From the NCBI RefSeq assembly GCF_000155975.1, contig NZ_GG730299.1, positions 2,105,813 to 2,169,812 of the forward strand: a stretch of DNA of 64,000 nt. The letters are read 5' to 3'. The position numbers and the translations under genes were made by a program. The notes beneath the pieces are model-generated. The model saw nothing but the letters and a program-made list of their open reading frames with translations, was not told where the DNA came from and made no database searches. This document shows positions 48,108 through 59,630 of the stretch, one piece after another. The stretch is from Citrobacter youngae ATCC 29220 (lineage in GTDB: Bacteria; Pseudomonadota; Gammaproteobacteria; Enterobacterales; Enterobacteriaceae). Within the stretch, counting starts at the first letter, position 1. Each line of letters starts with the position of its first letter.

Positions 48108-48832
48108 TTCACTTCCCCTTTCGCTGCGGCATTCGCTTTCGCCACCTCACGTTGCAAATAGCTGTCCAGACGCCATAAACGCGTACCGTGGATCAGGAAT
48201 GCGCAAATTGCCGTCGGGATCCCCCACAAGGCAATATGCAGCGGTTCGGTCTGGATCCCTCCAGACTCCAGCATAAAGTTATGCATAAAAATGATGGCGC
48301 CGAAGGCAACAAAGATATCTTCACCGAAAAACAGCCCGACGTTATCGGTCGCCGCTGACATGGCGCGCAGACGATAGCGTACCGCTCCGGGTATCTCGCC
48401 GTGATTTTTTTCCGCCGCCCCTTCCGCCATCGGCGCTAATAGCGGACGCACCATCTGCGGATGCCCACCCAGACTGGTCAGCCCTAACGCAGCGGTTGCC
48501 TCACGAATAAACAGATAGACAATGAGCAGACGCCCGCTGGTGGCGCTGCGGATTTTGGCAATCCACGCCTGAGCGCGCTCTTTGAGTCCGTGACGTTCCA
48601 GAAGGCCAATAACCGCCAGTGGGATCAGCAGGATAAACGGCAGGTTGCGGGTGTTCAGAAAACCTTCACCCAGTTTTTCAAGGATAGTGGCGATCGGCAT
48701 ATGCGCCGCCAGTCCGGTGACGATCCCGGCAATAATGACCACCAATACCGGGTTAAAACGTAAAAGAAATCCGACCACAATGACGGCGATCCCCGTCAAC
48801 GGCCAGAGAGAAATAGCCTCTCCCATAATCAA
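48104..48832 (-). CDS. DUF969 family membrane protein
   Basis: A 242-residue membrane protein with about five or six helices. AVIGLLERHGLKERAQAWI and TAALGLTSLGGHPQMVRPLLAPMAEGAAE are family features, and SAATDNVGLFFGEDIFVAFGA carries buried polar residues as in transporters. It is the upstream member of the DUF969-DUF979-pcp operon and starts 48 nt after pxpA ends. Confidence 0.86.
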   Translation of the reverse strand: MIMGEAISLWPLTGIAVIVVGFLLRFNPVLVVIIAGIVTGLAAHMPIATILEKLGEGFLNTRNLPFILLIPLAVIGLLERHGLKERAQAWIAKIRSATSGRLLIVYLFIREATAALGLTSLGGHPQMVRPLLAPMAEGAAEKNHGEIPGAVRYRLRAMSAATDNVGLFFGEDIFVAFGAIIFMHNFMLESGGIQTEPLHIALWGIPTAICAFLIHGTRLWRLDSYLQREVAKANAAAKGEVK

Positions 48833-48880
48833 GTCCCATTATGTTGTTGTGTAATATATTATTGTTTTGTATGAAAAAGC

Positions 48881-49615
48881 TTATGCGCTAATTTGAATAT
48901 TGCATGCATTGAATGCGCTGCGCAAGCGGCGGGCAAAAGCGAGTGCGTGCTCGCCATCCCCGTGAATGCATACCGTCTGGGCTGTCACGCTCGCCCATGT
49001 TCCGCTGTGGCTTTTTACCCTGCCGGATTGCACCATTTCTAACGTTTGCGTCAACGCCTGCTCTTCATTCTCAATCAATGCGCCAGGCTGGCTACGCGGA
49101 ACCAGGCTGCCATCAGCCTGATAACCCCGATCGGCAAACACCTCCTGACGAGTGACCAGGCCATAATGTTCCCCGGCCCGAATCAGTTCACTTCCCGCCA
49201 GCCCCACCAGAATCAGCGAGGGATCGCAGGCATGCACGGCTTTCGCAATCGCGTCCGCCAGTTGAGGATCTTTTGCCGCCTGGTTATAAAGCATGCCGTG
49301 GGGTTTCACATGGCGCATCACGCCGCCCTCCGCGCGCGTAATGGCTGCCAGCGCGCCAATTTGATACAGCGTCTGCGCATACACCGTTTGTGCAGGCAGA
49401 GTCATAGCGCTACGACCAAAATTTTCCCGATCCGGAAAGCTTGGATGTGCGCCTACCGCCACACCATTTTTTAGCGCTTCACGCACGCTTGAAAGCATGG
49501 TTTGCGCATCTCCGGCGTGAAACCCACAGGCGATGTTGGCTGATGACACCAGTTGCAGCAGCGCTGCATCGTTAGCACAGCCCTCACCGAGGTCTGCGTT
49601 GAGATCAATTTTCAT
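48881..49615 (-). CDS. pxpA: 5-oxoprolinase subunit A (YbgL, LamB/YcsF family)
   Basis: A 244-residue protein starting [19 protein letters not shown], the LamB/YcsF signature. [13 protein letters not shown] and VKPHGMLYN are conserved active-site segments. With PxpB and PxpC it forms the ATP-dependent 5-oxoprolinase that opens 5-oxoproline to glutamate. It overlaps pxpC by 11 nt. Operon order is pxpB-pxpC-pxpA. Confidence 0.96.
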   Translation of the reverse strand: MKIDLNADLGEGCANDAALLQLVSSANIACGFHAGDAQTMLSSVREALKNGVAVGAHPSFPDRENFGRSAMTLPAQTVYAQTLYQIGALAAITRAEGGVMRHVKPHGMLYNQAAKDPQLADAIAKAVHACDPSLILVGLAGSELIRAGEHYGLVTRQEVFADRGYQADGSLVPRSQPGALIENEEQALTQTLEMVQSGRVKSHSGTWASVTAQTVCIHGDGEHALAFARRLRSAFNACNIQISA

Positions 49616-50537
49616 TGTTAAGCCGCCATGTTAACTGTTCCAGATAGCGTTGCCGATCGTGGCGCGCCTTAAGCGCTTCCTCCAGCGAACACTGCACAAA
49701 ATGAATCGGTTGCCCGAGCGGGATCTGCGCCAGATGGTACATATCCGCCTCAATGATACAGGCGATGCGCGGATAGCCGCCCGTCGTCTGGGCATCGTTC
49801 ATCAGCACGATCGGCTGACCATTATGCGGAACCTGCACCACGCCGGGGAGCAAGCCATGCGAGAGTAACTCACGATCGGTCGTACGCGTCAGCGGTTGCC
49901 CCTGCAGGCGATAGCCCATGCGGTTGCTTTGCGGGCTAAGTTGCCACGGAGAACGCCAGAAAGACGCCTGCGAGACTTCGTCAAATTCCTGGTATTCAGG
50001 CCCTGGCAGCGCACGAATATGGTTACCCCACATCAGCTGCTTTACCCCCTGAGGGCCGCTGAATTGCCTGGTAGATGCGCCAATCGCCAGCCGATCGCCA
50101 TCGCGCAGCAGACGTCCCTCCAGCCCGCCAATGCCGACTTTAAGATCGGTGCTGCGCGAGCCCATGACTTCGGGAACATCAAATCCGCCCGCAACCGCCA
50201 GGTAGCTGCGCATACCATGATGCGGACGTTTTAGCGTCAGGCGTTGCCCGGCTTTCACCGGCAGTCGCCAGCCACTCCAGACGGGCGTGCGATCCAGATG
50301 CGCTTCGCATCCGGCACCGGTCAGGGCAAACCAACCATCGGCTTCAAATTCCACCACCAGTTGCCCCAGCGTGATTTCCAGCGCAGCGGCATTCGCATCA
50401 TTTCCCACCAGCAGGTTGGCTACGTTCAGCGCCGGTTTATCCAGCGCGCCGCAGTGGCTGATGCCGGATTGACGAAAACTGTGACGCCCGCCGTCCTGTA
50501 CCGAGGTATACATACCCGCGCGAATGATGTTTAACAT
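49605..50537 (-). CDS. pxpC: 5-oxoprolinase subunit C (YbgK)
   Basis: A 310-residue carboxyltransferase-like protein, the E. coli length. [20 protein letters not shown] and [20 protein letters not shown] open it. [21 protein letters not shown] and [17 protein letters not shown] lie in the C-terminal half. It resembles the KipA/urea-carboxylase half that acts on amides. It overlaps pxpB by 7 nt. Confidence 0.96.
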   Translation of the reverse strand: MLNIIRAGMYTSVQDGGRHSFRQSGISHCGALDKPALNVANLLVGNDANAAALEITLGQLVVEFEADGWFALTGAGCEAHLDRTPVWSGWRLPVKAGQRLTLKRPHHGMRSYLAVAGGFDVPEVMGSRSTDLKVGIGGLEGRLLRDGDRLAIGASTRQFSGPQGVKQLMWGNHIRALPGPEYQEFDEVSQASFWRSPWQLSPQSNRMGYRLQGQPLTRTTDRELLSHGLLPGVVQVPHNGQPIVLMNDAQTTGGYPRIACIIEADMYHLAQIPLGQPIHFVQCSLEEALKARHDRQRYLEQLTWRLNNEN

Positions 50538-51187
50538 ACCCCCTCCTTCTGCGGAACAAAACGCACGGTATCGCCAGCCCGTAGCAGGATCGGCTCCTCC
50601 CGTTTTGGATCAAATAACGCAACGGAAGTACGCCCAATCAATTGCCATCCGCCGGGCGTGGCAAGCGGATAGATCCCCGTTTGCGATCCACCGATCCCTA
50701 CAGAACCTGCCGGAACAAGCAGACGCGGTTCTGAGCGTCTGGGGGTATGGAGTGGTTCAGGTAAGCTCCCGAGATAGGGAAACCCTGGCTGAAATCCGAT
50801 AAACCACACCACATAGTCAACCGAGGCATGAAGTTCAACGACCTGCTTGTCGCTTAATCCACTGTGCCGGGCGACCTCTGCCAGATCGGGGCCAAATGCA
50901 CCGCCATAGGTCACGGGAATTTCAATAAAACGTGAATCCGGTTCCAGCGCTTCGCTCTCCTCCCACCAGCGCTGCAGGCGTTCAATCGCATCCAACGCCA
51001 GTGTTTGTGGGTCACGCAGGGTCACCGTGATATTGTTCATTCCCGGAATCGCTTCAAGTACATTCGGAGCATCAACCAGACGCTGGGCCAGACGCCAGAT
51101 ACGTTTCTGAGTCGCCAGCGTAATGGGCGGCTCCAGTTCAAGCACTACCGCAGTCTCACCTAACAGATAACAACGCGCTCGCTGCAC
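50531..51187 (-). CDS. pxpB: 5-oxoprolinase subunit B (YbgJ)
   Basis: A 218-residue KipI-like protein. [18 protein letters not shown] begins it. The conserved [17 protein letters not shown] and [14 protein letters not shown]-type segment ([17 protein letters not shown]) lie in the middle. [32 protein letters not shown] completes the fold across its C-terminal half. It is the first gene of the pxp operon, 16 nt after ybgI. Confidence 0.95.
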   Translation of the reverse strand: MQRARCYLLGETAVVLELEPPITLATQKRIWRLAQRLVDAPNVLEAIPGMNNITVTLRDPQTLALDAIERLQRWWEESEALEPDSRFIEIPVTYGGAFGPDLAEVARHSGLSDKQVVELHASVDYVVWFIGFQPGFPYLGSLPEPLHTPRRSEPRLLVPAGSVGIGGSQTGIYPLATPGGWQLIGRTSVALFDPKREEPILLRAGDTVRFVPQKEGVC

Positions 51188-51203
51188 TTTCGTCCCTCTT
51201 TAA

Positions 51204-51947
51204 TTACGCTGGGTTAGGAATATCGATAAAAGTGACATCCAGATCGGTATTTTCATTCAGCCATTCGCTTAATGCGCGAATCCCGCCGCGCTCCGTCGCA
51301 TGGTGACCGGCTGCGTAGAAATGCAGCCCCTGCTCGCGGGCAGAATGAATGGTTTGCTCTGAGACTTCACCGGTAATAAAGGCATCGACGCCAAACCGGG
51401 CAGCGCTATCAATGAAGCTTTGACCGCCCCCCGTACACCAGGCGACGCGCTGCACGTTTTCCGGCCCGGTATCGCCGCACCATAGCGGTTTACGGCCAAG
51501 GCGCGCTTCAATCCACGACGCCAGCTCCAGCCCCGGAACCGGCATGGAAAGTTCTCCCCACGGCACCAGCGGCTCGATTTCTCCCAACACGGTAATACCC
51601 AACAGCGTGGCAAGCTGCGCGTTGTTTCCCAACTCCGGGTGAGCGTCCAGCGGCAGGTGCCAGCCATACAGGTTGATATCATTTTCCAACAGCGTTTTCA
51701 GACGATGGCGCTTCATGCCGCGAATCACCGGAGATTCGCCTTTCCAGAAATAACCGTGGTGAACGATGACCGCATCCGCCTGCAGCCTTACAGCCTCATC
51801 CAGCAACGCCTGACTTGCGGTCACGCCGGCCACGATTTTATGCACCGTCTCTTTGCCCTCGACCTGCAAACCGTTCGGCGCATAGTCGCTAATAGCGGCG
51901 CTGTTCAGCTTGTCGTTGATCAGTTGTTCCAGTTCGGTGTTTTTCAT
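51204..51947 (-). CDS. ybgI: Nif3-like dinuclear metal-binding protein YbgI
   Basis: A 247-residue NIF3 family protein, the E. coli length when started at 51947 (MKNTELEQLI). The metal-binding histidines are in VIVHHGYFWKGE near residue 62, WHLPLDAHPELGN near 97 and YAAGHHATERGG near 215. It forms a toroidal hexamer in E. coli. A GTP cyclohydrolase role has been proposed but is uncertain. Upstream in-frame codons to 52061 are not conserved and lack a ribosome site. Confidence 0.94.
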   Translation of the reverse strand: MKNTELEQLINDKLNSAAISDYAPNGLQVEGKETVHKIVAGVTASQALLDEAVRLQADAVIVHHGYFWKGESPVIRGMKRHRLKTLLENDINLYGWHLPLDAHPELGNNAQLATLLGITVLGEIEPLVPWGELSMPVPGLELASWIEARLGRKPLWCGDTGPENVQRVAWCTGGGQSFIDSAARFGVDAFITGEVSEQTIHSAREQGLHFYAAGHHATERGGIRALSEWLNENTDLDVTFIDIPNPA

Positions 51948-52236
51948 CATCGTCCTCGTAGTCATAAATTCTGCCAGCCCAATCAGCAATGTCGCTTCAG
52001 TTAAAATAGCCTCCTCGCCTGCGTTCGTCGATAACCATTTCACTGACACATTAAGAAACAATCACGCCGCCTTAGAGCGCAATTTGCTTACCACCACGCG
52101 ATCTTATTCATGTATATTTATGCAATCAGACAGCATATTGCAAAAATAATCAGATCTGTATCAAAGTTACAACTTTAAGGAAACACGCTCGCACAGCACG
52201 TTCAGCCTGTTGTGAGACATTTACTTCGAGAAAACA

Positions 52237-53718
52237 ATGAATAAACAAGCATCTCAACCACGGGCGATTTATTACGTTGTCGCGCTACAAATTTGGGAAT
52301 ATTTCAGTTTTTACGGTATGCGTGCGCTGCTGATCCTGTATCTCACTAACCAGCTTAAGTACGACGATAACCACGCCTATGAACTGTTCAGCGCCTACTG
52401 CTCTCTGGTCTACGTCACGCCAATCCTCGGGGGGTATCTGGCGGATAAAGTGCTCGGCAACCGAATGGCGGTGATGATCGGCGCATTTTTGATGGCGGTG
52501 GGACATCTGGTGCTGGGTGCCAGCGAAATGGCCCCGGCGTTCCTCTATTTGTCGCTGGCGATAATTGTCTGTGGCTACGGGCTGTTTAAATCCAACGTCA
52601 GTTGTCTGCTGGGCGAGCTGTACCAGCCTGAAGATCCGCGTCGCGACGGTGGATTCTCTCTGCTCTACGCTGCCGGAAATATTGGTTCAATCATCGCGCC
52701 TATTGCCTGCGGCTATGTACAGGAAGAATACAGCTGGGCGATGGGCTTTGCGCTGGCCGCGATTGGTATGCTGGCGGGCTTGGTGATTTTCTTATGCGGT
52801 AATCGCCATTTCGCCCACACCACTGGCGTCAACAAGGCCGTCCTGTGTACGAAAAAATATTTGCTGCCAAACTGGGCCTGGCTGTTAGTCCTGCTGGTTG
52901 CAGCGCCGCTGCTGATCACCGTCCTGTTCTGGAAAGAGTGGTCCGTTTACGCCCTGATCGTTGCCACGGTTATTGGTCTGGCGGTTCTGGCGAAAATTTA
53001 CCGCCAGGCGCAGACGCAGAAACAGCGCAAAGAGCTGGGGCTTATCGTCACGCTGACCTTCTTTAGCATGCTGTTCTGGGCCTTTGCTCAACAGGGCGGC
53101 AGCTCAATCAGCCTGTATATCGACCGCTTTGTTAATCGCGAGATTCTGGGGTATTCCGTCCCTACCGCGATGTTCCAGTCGGTTAACGCCTTCGCCGTTA
53201 TGCTGTGCGGTATCGTGCTGGCCTGGGTCGTCAAAGAGAGCGTGGGCGGCAATCGCGCCGTGCGCATCTGGGGGAAATTTGCCCTTGGTCTCGGTTTAAT
53301 GAGCGCCGGTTTCTGTATTCTGACCGTAAGCGCCCGCTGGTCCGCCGCTTACGGTCACTCCTCCATGCCGCTGATGGTATTGGGGCTGGCGGTCATGGGC
53401 TTTGCCGAACTGTTTATCGACCCGGTGGCAATGTCACAAATTACGCGCATTGAGATCCCTGGTGTAACCGGTGTTTTAACCGGCATCTACATGCTGCTTT
53501 CCGGCGCTATCGCCAACTACCTGGCCGGAGCGATCGCCGACCAGACGTCACAAGGTTCGTTTGATGCCGCCGGAGCCATCAACTATTCCATCAATGCCTA
53601 TATCGACGTCTTTAGCGAAATTACCTGGGGCGCCCTGGCCTGTGTGGTACTGGTGCTGCTGATTTGGCTATACCAGTCGCTGAAATTCAGAAACCGTCCG
53701 TTAGCGGTAGAGTCCTGA
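52237..53718 (+). CDS. dtpD: Dipeptide permease DtpD (POT family)
   Basis: A 493-residue proton-dependent oligopeptide transporter with fourteen helices, the E. coli length. The POT motif near residue 19 is [13 protein letters not shown], which replaces the usual ExxERF core, as in E. coli Dtp[13 protein letters not shown] is the loop between helices 2 and 3. [28 protein letters not shown] is the C-terminal POT signature. A 290-bp AT-rich gap precedes it, and a terminator follows. Confidence 0.95.
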   Translation: MNKQASQPRAIYYVVALQIWEYFSFYGMRALLILYLTNQLKYDDNHAYELFSAYCSLVYVTPILGGYLADKVLGNRMAVMIGAFLMAVGHLVLGASEMAPAFLYLSLAIIVCGYGLFKSNVSCLLGELYQPEDPRRDGGFSLLYAAGNIGSIIAPIACGYVQEEYSWAMGFALAAIGMLAGLVIFLCGNRHFAHTTGVNKAVLCTKKYLLPNWAWLLVLLVAAPLLITVLFWKEWSVYALIVATVIGLAVLAKIYRQAQTQKQRKELGLIVTLTFFSMLFWAFAQQGGSSISLYIDRFVNREILGYSVPTAMFQSVNAFAVMLCGIVLAWVVKESVGGNRAVRIWGKFALGLGLMSAGFCILTVSARWSAAYGHSSMPLMVLGLAVMGFAELFIDPVAMSQITRIEIPGVTGVLTGIYMLLSGAIANYLAGAIADQTSQGSFDAAGAINYSINAYIDVFSEITWGALACVVLVLLIWLYQSLKFRNRPLAVES

Positions 53719-53723
53719 GTGTA

Positions 53724-53761
53724 CAGGCCCGATGATGTAATATGATTCGGGCCTGTTTTTT
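53724..53761 (+). terminator. Intrinsic terminator of dtpD
   Basis: CAGGCCCGA and TCGGGCCTG form a 9-bp stem with a 14-nt loop, followed by TTTTTT, just after the dtpD stop. On the minus strand no T-tract follows, so it serves dtpD only. Confidence 0.88.
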
Positions 53762-53768
53762 CAGATAA

Positions 53769-54683
53769 TTATGCATGACTTGCCGCGAGTTCCTCTTCAG
53801 TAAGACCTGTAACCAGTAGCACCATTGCGCGATCTATACCTTGCTCCAGCATGGTTTGCGCTATACGTAATGCGGCTTCTCGCTTTCCTTGTCGTAGCCC
53901 TTGTTGTAAACCTTCCTGTAATCCATCTAACCGTAACCGCTCCGCAATAGTCATCAGCCTCTCCTTATGTTGGGGGATCCGTTGCGCTATCTCCTGCATA
54001 AATTCATTAAAACGAGATTCGTCGCCAGATTGTAGGATGTAATTAAACATCGCCTGTAATTGCGTGTCATTAGCGCATCCAGTAAGCAGTAGCGTAGCCA
54101 GTTGCTCTACCAGCCCCATCAAATCCCGCTGACGGATATGTTTTTGCATTAATTCCAGCAGCGCCATTCGTCTGTGAGCCATGATCTCATTATCAGGTAC
54201 CACCGTTATGTCCACCAACGGAAATGCGCTGGAATAAAGTTGTCTTGCCGCCACCGGGTCGGCAAAGGCATCCAGCCAGCACAATGAGTACGGATAGGGG
54301 CTTCGGCAGCCATGATAAAACAGCATCGGTATCACCAGCGGCAGTTCCTTATGCCCAGCGTCCAGATGGCGCTGCATCGCCGCCATCGCATAACGCAACA
54401 GACGAAAAGCCATATGCGGCTCGGCTGAACTCTGGTGCTCTATCACCACATAGACATAACCATCTCCGTCTCGTGTGCGCACAGACCAGAGCACGTCGGA
54501 GTAGCGCGAACGTAAATCCGCTTCAATAAAGCTTTCTGACTCCAGCTTCAGCGAATTCAAATCGCAAAGCATCCGCAGTTCAGCTGGCAGGTGAATGTCG
54601 AGGAAATCCCGCGCCGTTTCGGGATGATGTAAAAACGTTTTAAATACCGCATCGTGCGGTGTGGATGTCGTTGGCATTGTCAT
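53769..54683 (-). CDS. Rpn family recombination-promoting nuclease (YhgA-like)
   Basis: A 304-residue PD-(D/E)XK nuclease-like protein once called a transposase. [19 protein letters not shown] opens it. The nuclease core has [10 protein letters not shown] and [11 protein letters not shown] (Glu-x-Gln) near residues 62 and 80. The C-terminus has [30 protein letters not shown], Rpn-typical helical repeats. Start 54683 ([11 protein letters not shown]) is favoured over the TTG before it. It may have entered by horizontal transfer. E. coli has several paralogues. Confidence 0.88.
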   Translation of the reverse strand: MTMPTTSTPHDAVFKTFLHHPETARDFLDIHLPAELRMLCDLNSLKLESESFIEADLRSRYSDVLWSVRTRDGDGYVYVVIEHQSSAEPHMAFRLLRYAMAAMQRHLDAGHKELPLVIPMLFYHGCRSPYPYSLCWLDAFADPVAARQLYSSAFPLVDITVVPDNEIMAHRRMALLELMQKHIRQRDLMGLVEQLATLLLTGCANDTQLQAMFNYILQSGDESRFNEFMQEIAQRIPQHKERLMTIAERLRLDGLQEGLQQGLRQGKREAALRIAQTMLEQGIDRAMVLLVTGLTEEELAASHA

Positions 54684-54844
54684 CAAGTTCCATCACCTGA
54701 ATGAAGATGACGGAACTTTACTGCCAGATAAAAGCATCTGCATCAGGGCATTAACAACCTTGCGCGCACGCTTCAGCGCTAAAAACACCCGACTGCAACA
54801 CTTTCATTCTTCTGGAAGGCATTACGCAGAAATCCACCATGCCT

Positions 54845-56263
<1,419 letters not shown>

Positions 56264-56284
56264 AACACTCCTGAAGAAAAAAAC

Positions 56285-57238
56285 TTAACGTCCGTAGCGC
56301 AAACGCAGAGCCTCTGGCCAGGGATTGAAATAGCGCTGCCCGGAAAGATACGCATCCGGGTATTCCGCCATATAGTGTTTGAGTAATGTTATTGGCGCAA
56401 GCAGCGGTTGAGTCGCTCGTCGATAGCCGTCAATGAGAGAGGCCAGCTCCTGGCGCTGACGAGAATTTAATTGTGTACGGAAATAGCCCTGGACATGCAT
56501 CAGCACGTTAGTATGGTTGCGCCGCGAGGGAAGATGCGCCAGTAAGTTCATCAGCCTCAGGCGGTACTCGACAAAAAAAGCCTGCAGATCTTGCCATTCG
56601 CTAATCGCCGCCACAAAACGCCCGAGGTCGCGATACTCCGCCTGAGAATGGGCCAACAGCAATAGCTTGTAACGACTGTGGTAATCAATTAACGCGCCGC
56701 GCGTTAACCCTTGCTGACGGATACCGTTAAGCTCGTGCAACGCATAAATGCGCTCAACAAAATTTTCCCGAATCTGCGGGTCGTGCAGACGCCCATCCTC
56801 TTCCACGGGAAGCCAGGGTAACGTCGACATAAGTACAGACGTAAAGATCCCTCGTCCCGCTTTACGGTTGTTTTTACCTTCCGCGTCGTAGACTCGCACC
56901 CGTTCCATACCGCAGCTGGGTGATTTCGCACAAACGATGTAGCCGCACAAATGCTCCATACGAGCGCTTTGTCGCTGGCTAAAAGTGGTCATTGCCTCCG
57001 TCAAATCCCCCTCTCGTTTATCACTAAAACGCAGGGATACCGTGTCGTCTTCTTTGACCAGATGCAGCGCAGGCCGCGGAACCGGTAAGCCGATGCCCAT
57101 TTCAGGACATACGGGTTCAAACGTGACCCACGGTGACAGCTCTTCAACGGCAAAGGCCAGCCGCTTATGCCCGCCATCATAGCGAACCGTCTCCCCCAAC
57201 AGACAGGCACTGATACCAACAGGGATTTTCTCGCTCAT
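56285..57238 (-). CDS. ybgA: YbgA, long form (DUF523 plus DUF1722)
   Basis: A 317-residue two-domain protein. The N-terminal DUF523 half (1-155) has GISACLLGETVRYDGGHK and CAKSPSCG cysteines that could hold an iron-sulfur cluster, as in the thiouracil desulfurase TudS of this family. The C-terminal DUF1722 half (about 180-310) resembles the 169-residue E. coli K-12 YbgA, which is shorter. The role is unknown but the gene precedes phrB in one operon. Confidence 0.88.
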   Translation of the reverse strand: MSEKIPVGISACLLGETVRYDGGHKRLAFAVEELSPWVTFEPVCPEMGIGLPVPRPALHLVKEDDTVSLRFSDKREGDLTEAMTTFSQRQSARMEHLCGYIVCAKSPSCGMERVRVYDAEGKNNRKAGRGIFTSVLMSTLPWLPVEEDGRLHDPQIRENFVERIYALHELNGIRQQGLTRGALIDYHSRYKLLLLAHSQAEYRDLGRFVAAISEWQDLQAFFVEYRLRLMNLLAHLPSRRNHTNVLMHVQGYFRTQLNSRQRQELASLIDGYRRATQPLLAPITLLKHYMAEYPDAYLSGQRYFNPWPEALRLRYGR

Positions 57239-57283
57239 GATCGCTCCTTTCTCATTCCTGAGATAAGTGTAGCTATCATGAAC

Positions 57284-57311
57284 AAAAAAGCCGCTGATAT
57301 CAGCGGCTTTT
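57284..57311 (-). terminator. Bidirectional intrinsic terminator downstream of ybfA
   Basis: GCCGCTGATATCAGCGGC (57290-57307) is an 18-nt perfect palindrome with T-tracts on both sides (six T on the minus strand, four on the plus). It ends ybfA 15 nt after its stop and separates it from ybgA. Confidence 0.85.
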
Positions 57312-57326
57312 AGGATTCATTAATTA

Positions 57327-57533
57327 TCAGTAGAAATCACAGGTGGCTTTTTCAGCCTGCTCCATCCACACCGGTTTATCACTGGTTTTAGACCAGACGC
57401 GATGCAGGTAGCTGTAAAAACGGGCGCGGTCTTTCCAGAACAGCATGACCGGCAGCGCCAGTACGCCCGCCACTACGGCAAAGGTACGGCGTAAGAAAAC
57501 AATGTGTGCTGGATATTCTTTATAAAAGTCCAT
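57327..57533 (-). CDS. ybfA: YbfA family small protein
   Basis: A 68-residue protein whose sequence from MDFYKEYP to EKATCDFY matches E. coli YbfA in length. One hydrophobic helix lies near residues 15-32 ([16 protein letters not shown]). A basic Tyr/Arg-rich second half follows. Start 57533 has GGAGGA just upstream. The open frame continues 33 codons further without conservation. Function is unknown. E. coli ybfA is divergent from kdpFABC in the same way. Confidence 0.92.
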   Translation of the reverse strand: MDFYKEYPAHIVFLRRTFAVVAGVLALPVMLFWKDRARFYSYLHRVWSKTSDKPVWMEQAEKATCDFY

Positions 57534-57740
57534 AATCCTCCCCCATATATCTGTTCGGTGAAGCGCACCGGAAAAATAAAGTTGGTTAACTGATGAAAAT
57601 AATACCGCCTTGTGTGTAATTTTGCTACTCATCCGACCACTTATTTTTATCTATTTATGCTCCGTTTAGCTTAAATTCGTAATTAAGTTACATAAAAGTT
57701 AAATTAATACTAACCATTAGTTAAATAATGGTCTTTGCCA

Positions 57741-57768
57741 TTTTTATACTTTTTTTACACCCTGCCCG
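57741..57768 (+). promoter_or_regulatory. Likely KdpE-binding site of the kdpFABC promoter
   Basis: The T-rich stretch TTTTTATACTTTTTTTACAC followed by CCTGCCCG lies about 75-100 nt before kdpF and resembles the E. coli KdpE site. The rest of the 308-bp ybfA-kdpF gap is AT-rich and holds no gene. Confidence 0.6.
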
Positions 57769-57841
57769 CCGATTTTTGCGAAATCTTTGCAAGCAAAAAT
57801 CTACGCTCTGGTTATCACATTTATGCCACTGGAGGTGCACT

Positions 57842-57931
57842 GTGAGTGCAGGCGTGATAACCGGCGTTGTGCTGGTCGTTTTATTATTAGGTTACCTTGT
57901 GTATGCCCTGATTAATGCGGAGGCGTTCTGA
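57842..57931 (+). CDS. kdpF: K+-transporting ATPase subunit KdpF
   Basis: A 29-residue single-helix peptide starting at GTG 57842, ending [11 protein letters not shown] as in E. coli. GGAGGTG lies 5 nt upstream. KdpF stabilises the KdpABC complex. The upstream in-frame extension to 57728 is not part of the gene. Its stop overlaps the kdpA start (TGATG). Confidence 0.95.
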   Translation: MSAGVITGVVLVVLLLGYLVYALINAEAF

Positions 57932-59610
57932 TGGCGGCCCAAGGATTTTTACTCATTGCCAGTTTCCTGCTGGTGCTGTTTGTCATCGCCAGACCGCTGG
58001 GGTTTGGGCTGGCCCGCCTGATCAATAACACATCTCTGCCGGGTCTGGCTGGCGCGGAACGTCTGCTCTGGCGCGGTCTGGGTATTTCACAGCAGGAAAT
58101 GAACTGGCGACAGTATCTGCTGGCGATCCTTACCCTCAATGCGCTGGGCCTGCTGGTCCTGTTTTTGATGCTAATGACACAAAACCTGCTGCCGCTGAAT
58201 CCTCAGCAGCTACCCGGGCTTTCGTGGGATCTGGCGCTCAACACGGCGGTGAGTTTTGTTACCAATACCAACTGGCAATCCTATGCCGGTGAAACCACCT
58301 TAAGCTACTTCAGTCAGATGGCGGGATTGACCGTGCAGAACTTCCTGTCCGCGGCGACCGGGATTGCGGTGATTTTTGCCCTGGCCCGCGCCTTTACGCG
58401 CCAGAGCATGAGCACGCTGGGTAACGCCTGGATCGATCTGGTTCGCATCACACTGTGGATCCTCGTTCCGATTGCGCTGCTCATCGCCCTGTTTTTTATT
58501 CAACAAGGCGCGCTGCAAAACATATTGCCTTATCAACCCATCACCACGCTTGAAGGGGTGAAACAACTGCTGCCAATGGGCCCCGTGGCCTCACAGGAAG
58601 CCATTAAGATGCTCGGCACCAACGGGGGTGGTTTCTTCAACGCTAACTCAGCCCATCCGTTTGAAAACCCAACCGCGCTGACCAACCTGGTACAGATGCT
58701 GGCTATTTTCTTAATTCCTACCGCGCTGTGTTTTGCCTTTGGCGATGTGGTAGGCGATCGCCGTCAGGGACGAACTTTGCTATGGGCCATGTCGCTGATT
58801 TTTGTTATCTGCGTAGCCGTCGTGATGTGGGCCGAAGTTCAGGGTAACCCGCACCTGATGCAGTTAGGCGCAGACAGCAATATCAACATGGAAGGCAAAG
58901 AGAGCCGTTTTGGTGTACTGGTCAGCAGCCTGTTTGCCGTCGTCACAACTGCGGCATCCTGTGGCGCTGTGATTGCGATGCATGACTCTTTCACCGCACT
59001 CGGCGGGATGGTGCCGATGTGGCTGATGCAGATTGGCGAAGTGGTCTTCGGCGGCGTGGGGTCAGGTCTGTACGGCATGCTGCTGTTCGTGCTGCTGGCG
59101 GTATTTATCGCCGGGTTGATGATTGGCCGAACGCCGGAATATCTGGGTAAAAAAATCGACGTGCGCGAAATGAAAATGACCGCCCTGGCGATTCTGGTCA
59201 CTCCAGCGCTGGTCCTGCTCGGCACAGCGATAGCGATGATGACCGATGCCGGGCGCAGCGCCATGCTCAACCCAGGTCCACATGGGTTTAGTGAAGTGTT
59301 GTATGCCGTCTCATCTGCCGCGAACAACAACGGCAGCGCCTTTGCCGGGCTAAGCGCAAACACGCCATTCTGGAACTGTCTGCTGGCCTTGTGCATGTTC
59401 TTTGGCCGCTTTGGGGTCATTATTCCCGTCATGGCGATTGCCGGATCGCTGGTCAGCAAAAAGAGCCAACCTGCCAGCCCTGGCACGCTACCCACCCACG
59501 GTGCGCTGTTTGTCGGGTTGTTAATCGGTACGGTGCTACTGGTTGGCGCTCTCACCTTTATTCCTGCCCTGGCCCTTGGCCCGGTCGCAGAGTACCTGTC
59601 ATTACACTGA
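57931..59610 (+). CDS. kdpA: K+-transporting ATPase subunit KdpA
   Basis: A 559-residue potassium channel-like subunit with ten helices (557 in E. coli). The four selectivity-filter loops include [14 protein letters not shown] near 109, [14 protein letters not shown] near 230, [10 protein letters not shown] near 345 and [14 protein letters not shown] near 465. It translocates K+ and transmits binding to KdpB. It starts within the kdpF stop. Confidence 0.98.
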   Translation: MAAQGFLLIASFLLVLFVIARPLGFGLARLINNTSLPGLAGAERLLWRGLGISQQEMNWRQYLLAILTLNALGLLVLFLMLMTQNLLPLNPQQLPGLSWDLALNTAVSFVTNTNWQSYAGETTLSYFSQMAGLTVQNFLSAATGIAVIFALARAFTRQSMSTLGNAWIDLVRITLWILVPIALLIALFFIQQGALQNILPYQPITTLEGVKQLLPMGPVASQEAIKMLGTNGGGFFNANSAHPFENPTALTNLVQMLAIFLIPTALCFAFGDVVGDRRQGRTLLWAMSLIFVICVAVVMWAEVQGNPHLMQLGADSNINMEGKESRFGVLVSSLFAVVTTAASCGAVIAMHDSFTALGGMVPMWLMQIGEVVFGGVGSGLYGMLLFVLLAVFIAGLMIGRTPEYLGKKIDVREMKMTALAILVTPALVLLGTAIAMMTDAGRSAMLNPGPHGFSEVLYAVSSAANNNGSAFAGLSANTPFWNCLLALCMFFGRFGVIIPVMAIAGSLVSKKSQPASPGTLPTHGALFVGLLIGTVLLVGALTFIPALALGPVAEYLSLH

Positions 59611-59630
59611 GTGATGCGGAGCACATTACT

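Noticed and set aside
53769-54683. Insertion sequence at the Rpn gene
   Set aside because: The protein was once called a transposase, but no terminal inverted repeats or target duplications were seen. It is a single resident nuclease gene.
57728-57841. N-terminal extension of KdpF to 67 residues
   Set aside because: The segment lies over the promoter and KdpE site. The 29-residue form with GTG and GGAGGTG fits KdpF exactly.
59391-59630. 80-codon upstream extension of kdpB inside kdpA
   Set aside because: E. coli KdpB starts at [11 protein letters not shown], matching 59631. The extra part is a different frame of kdpA.
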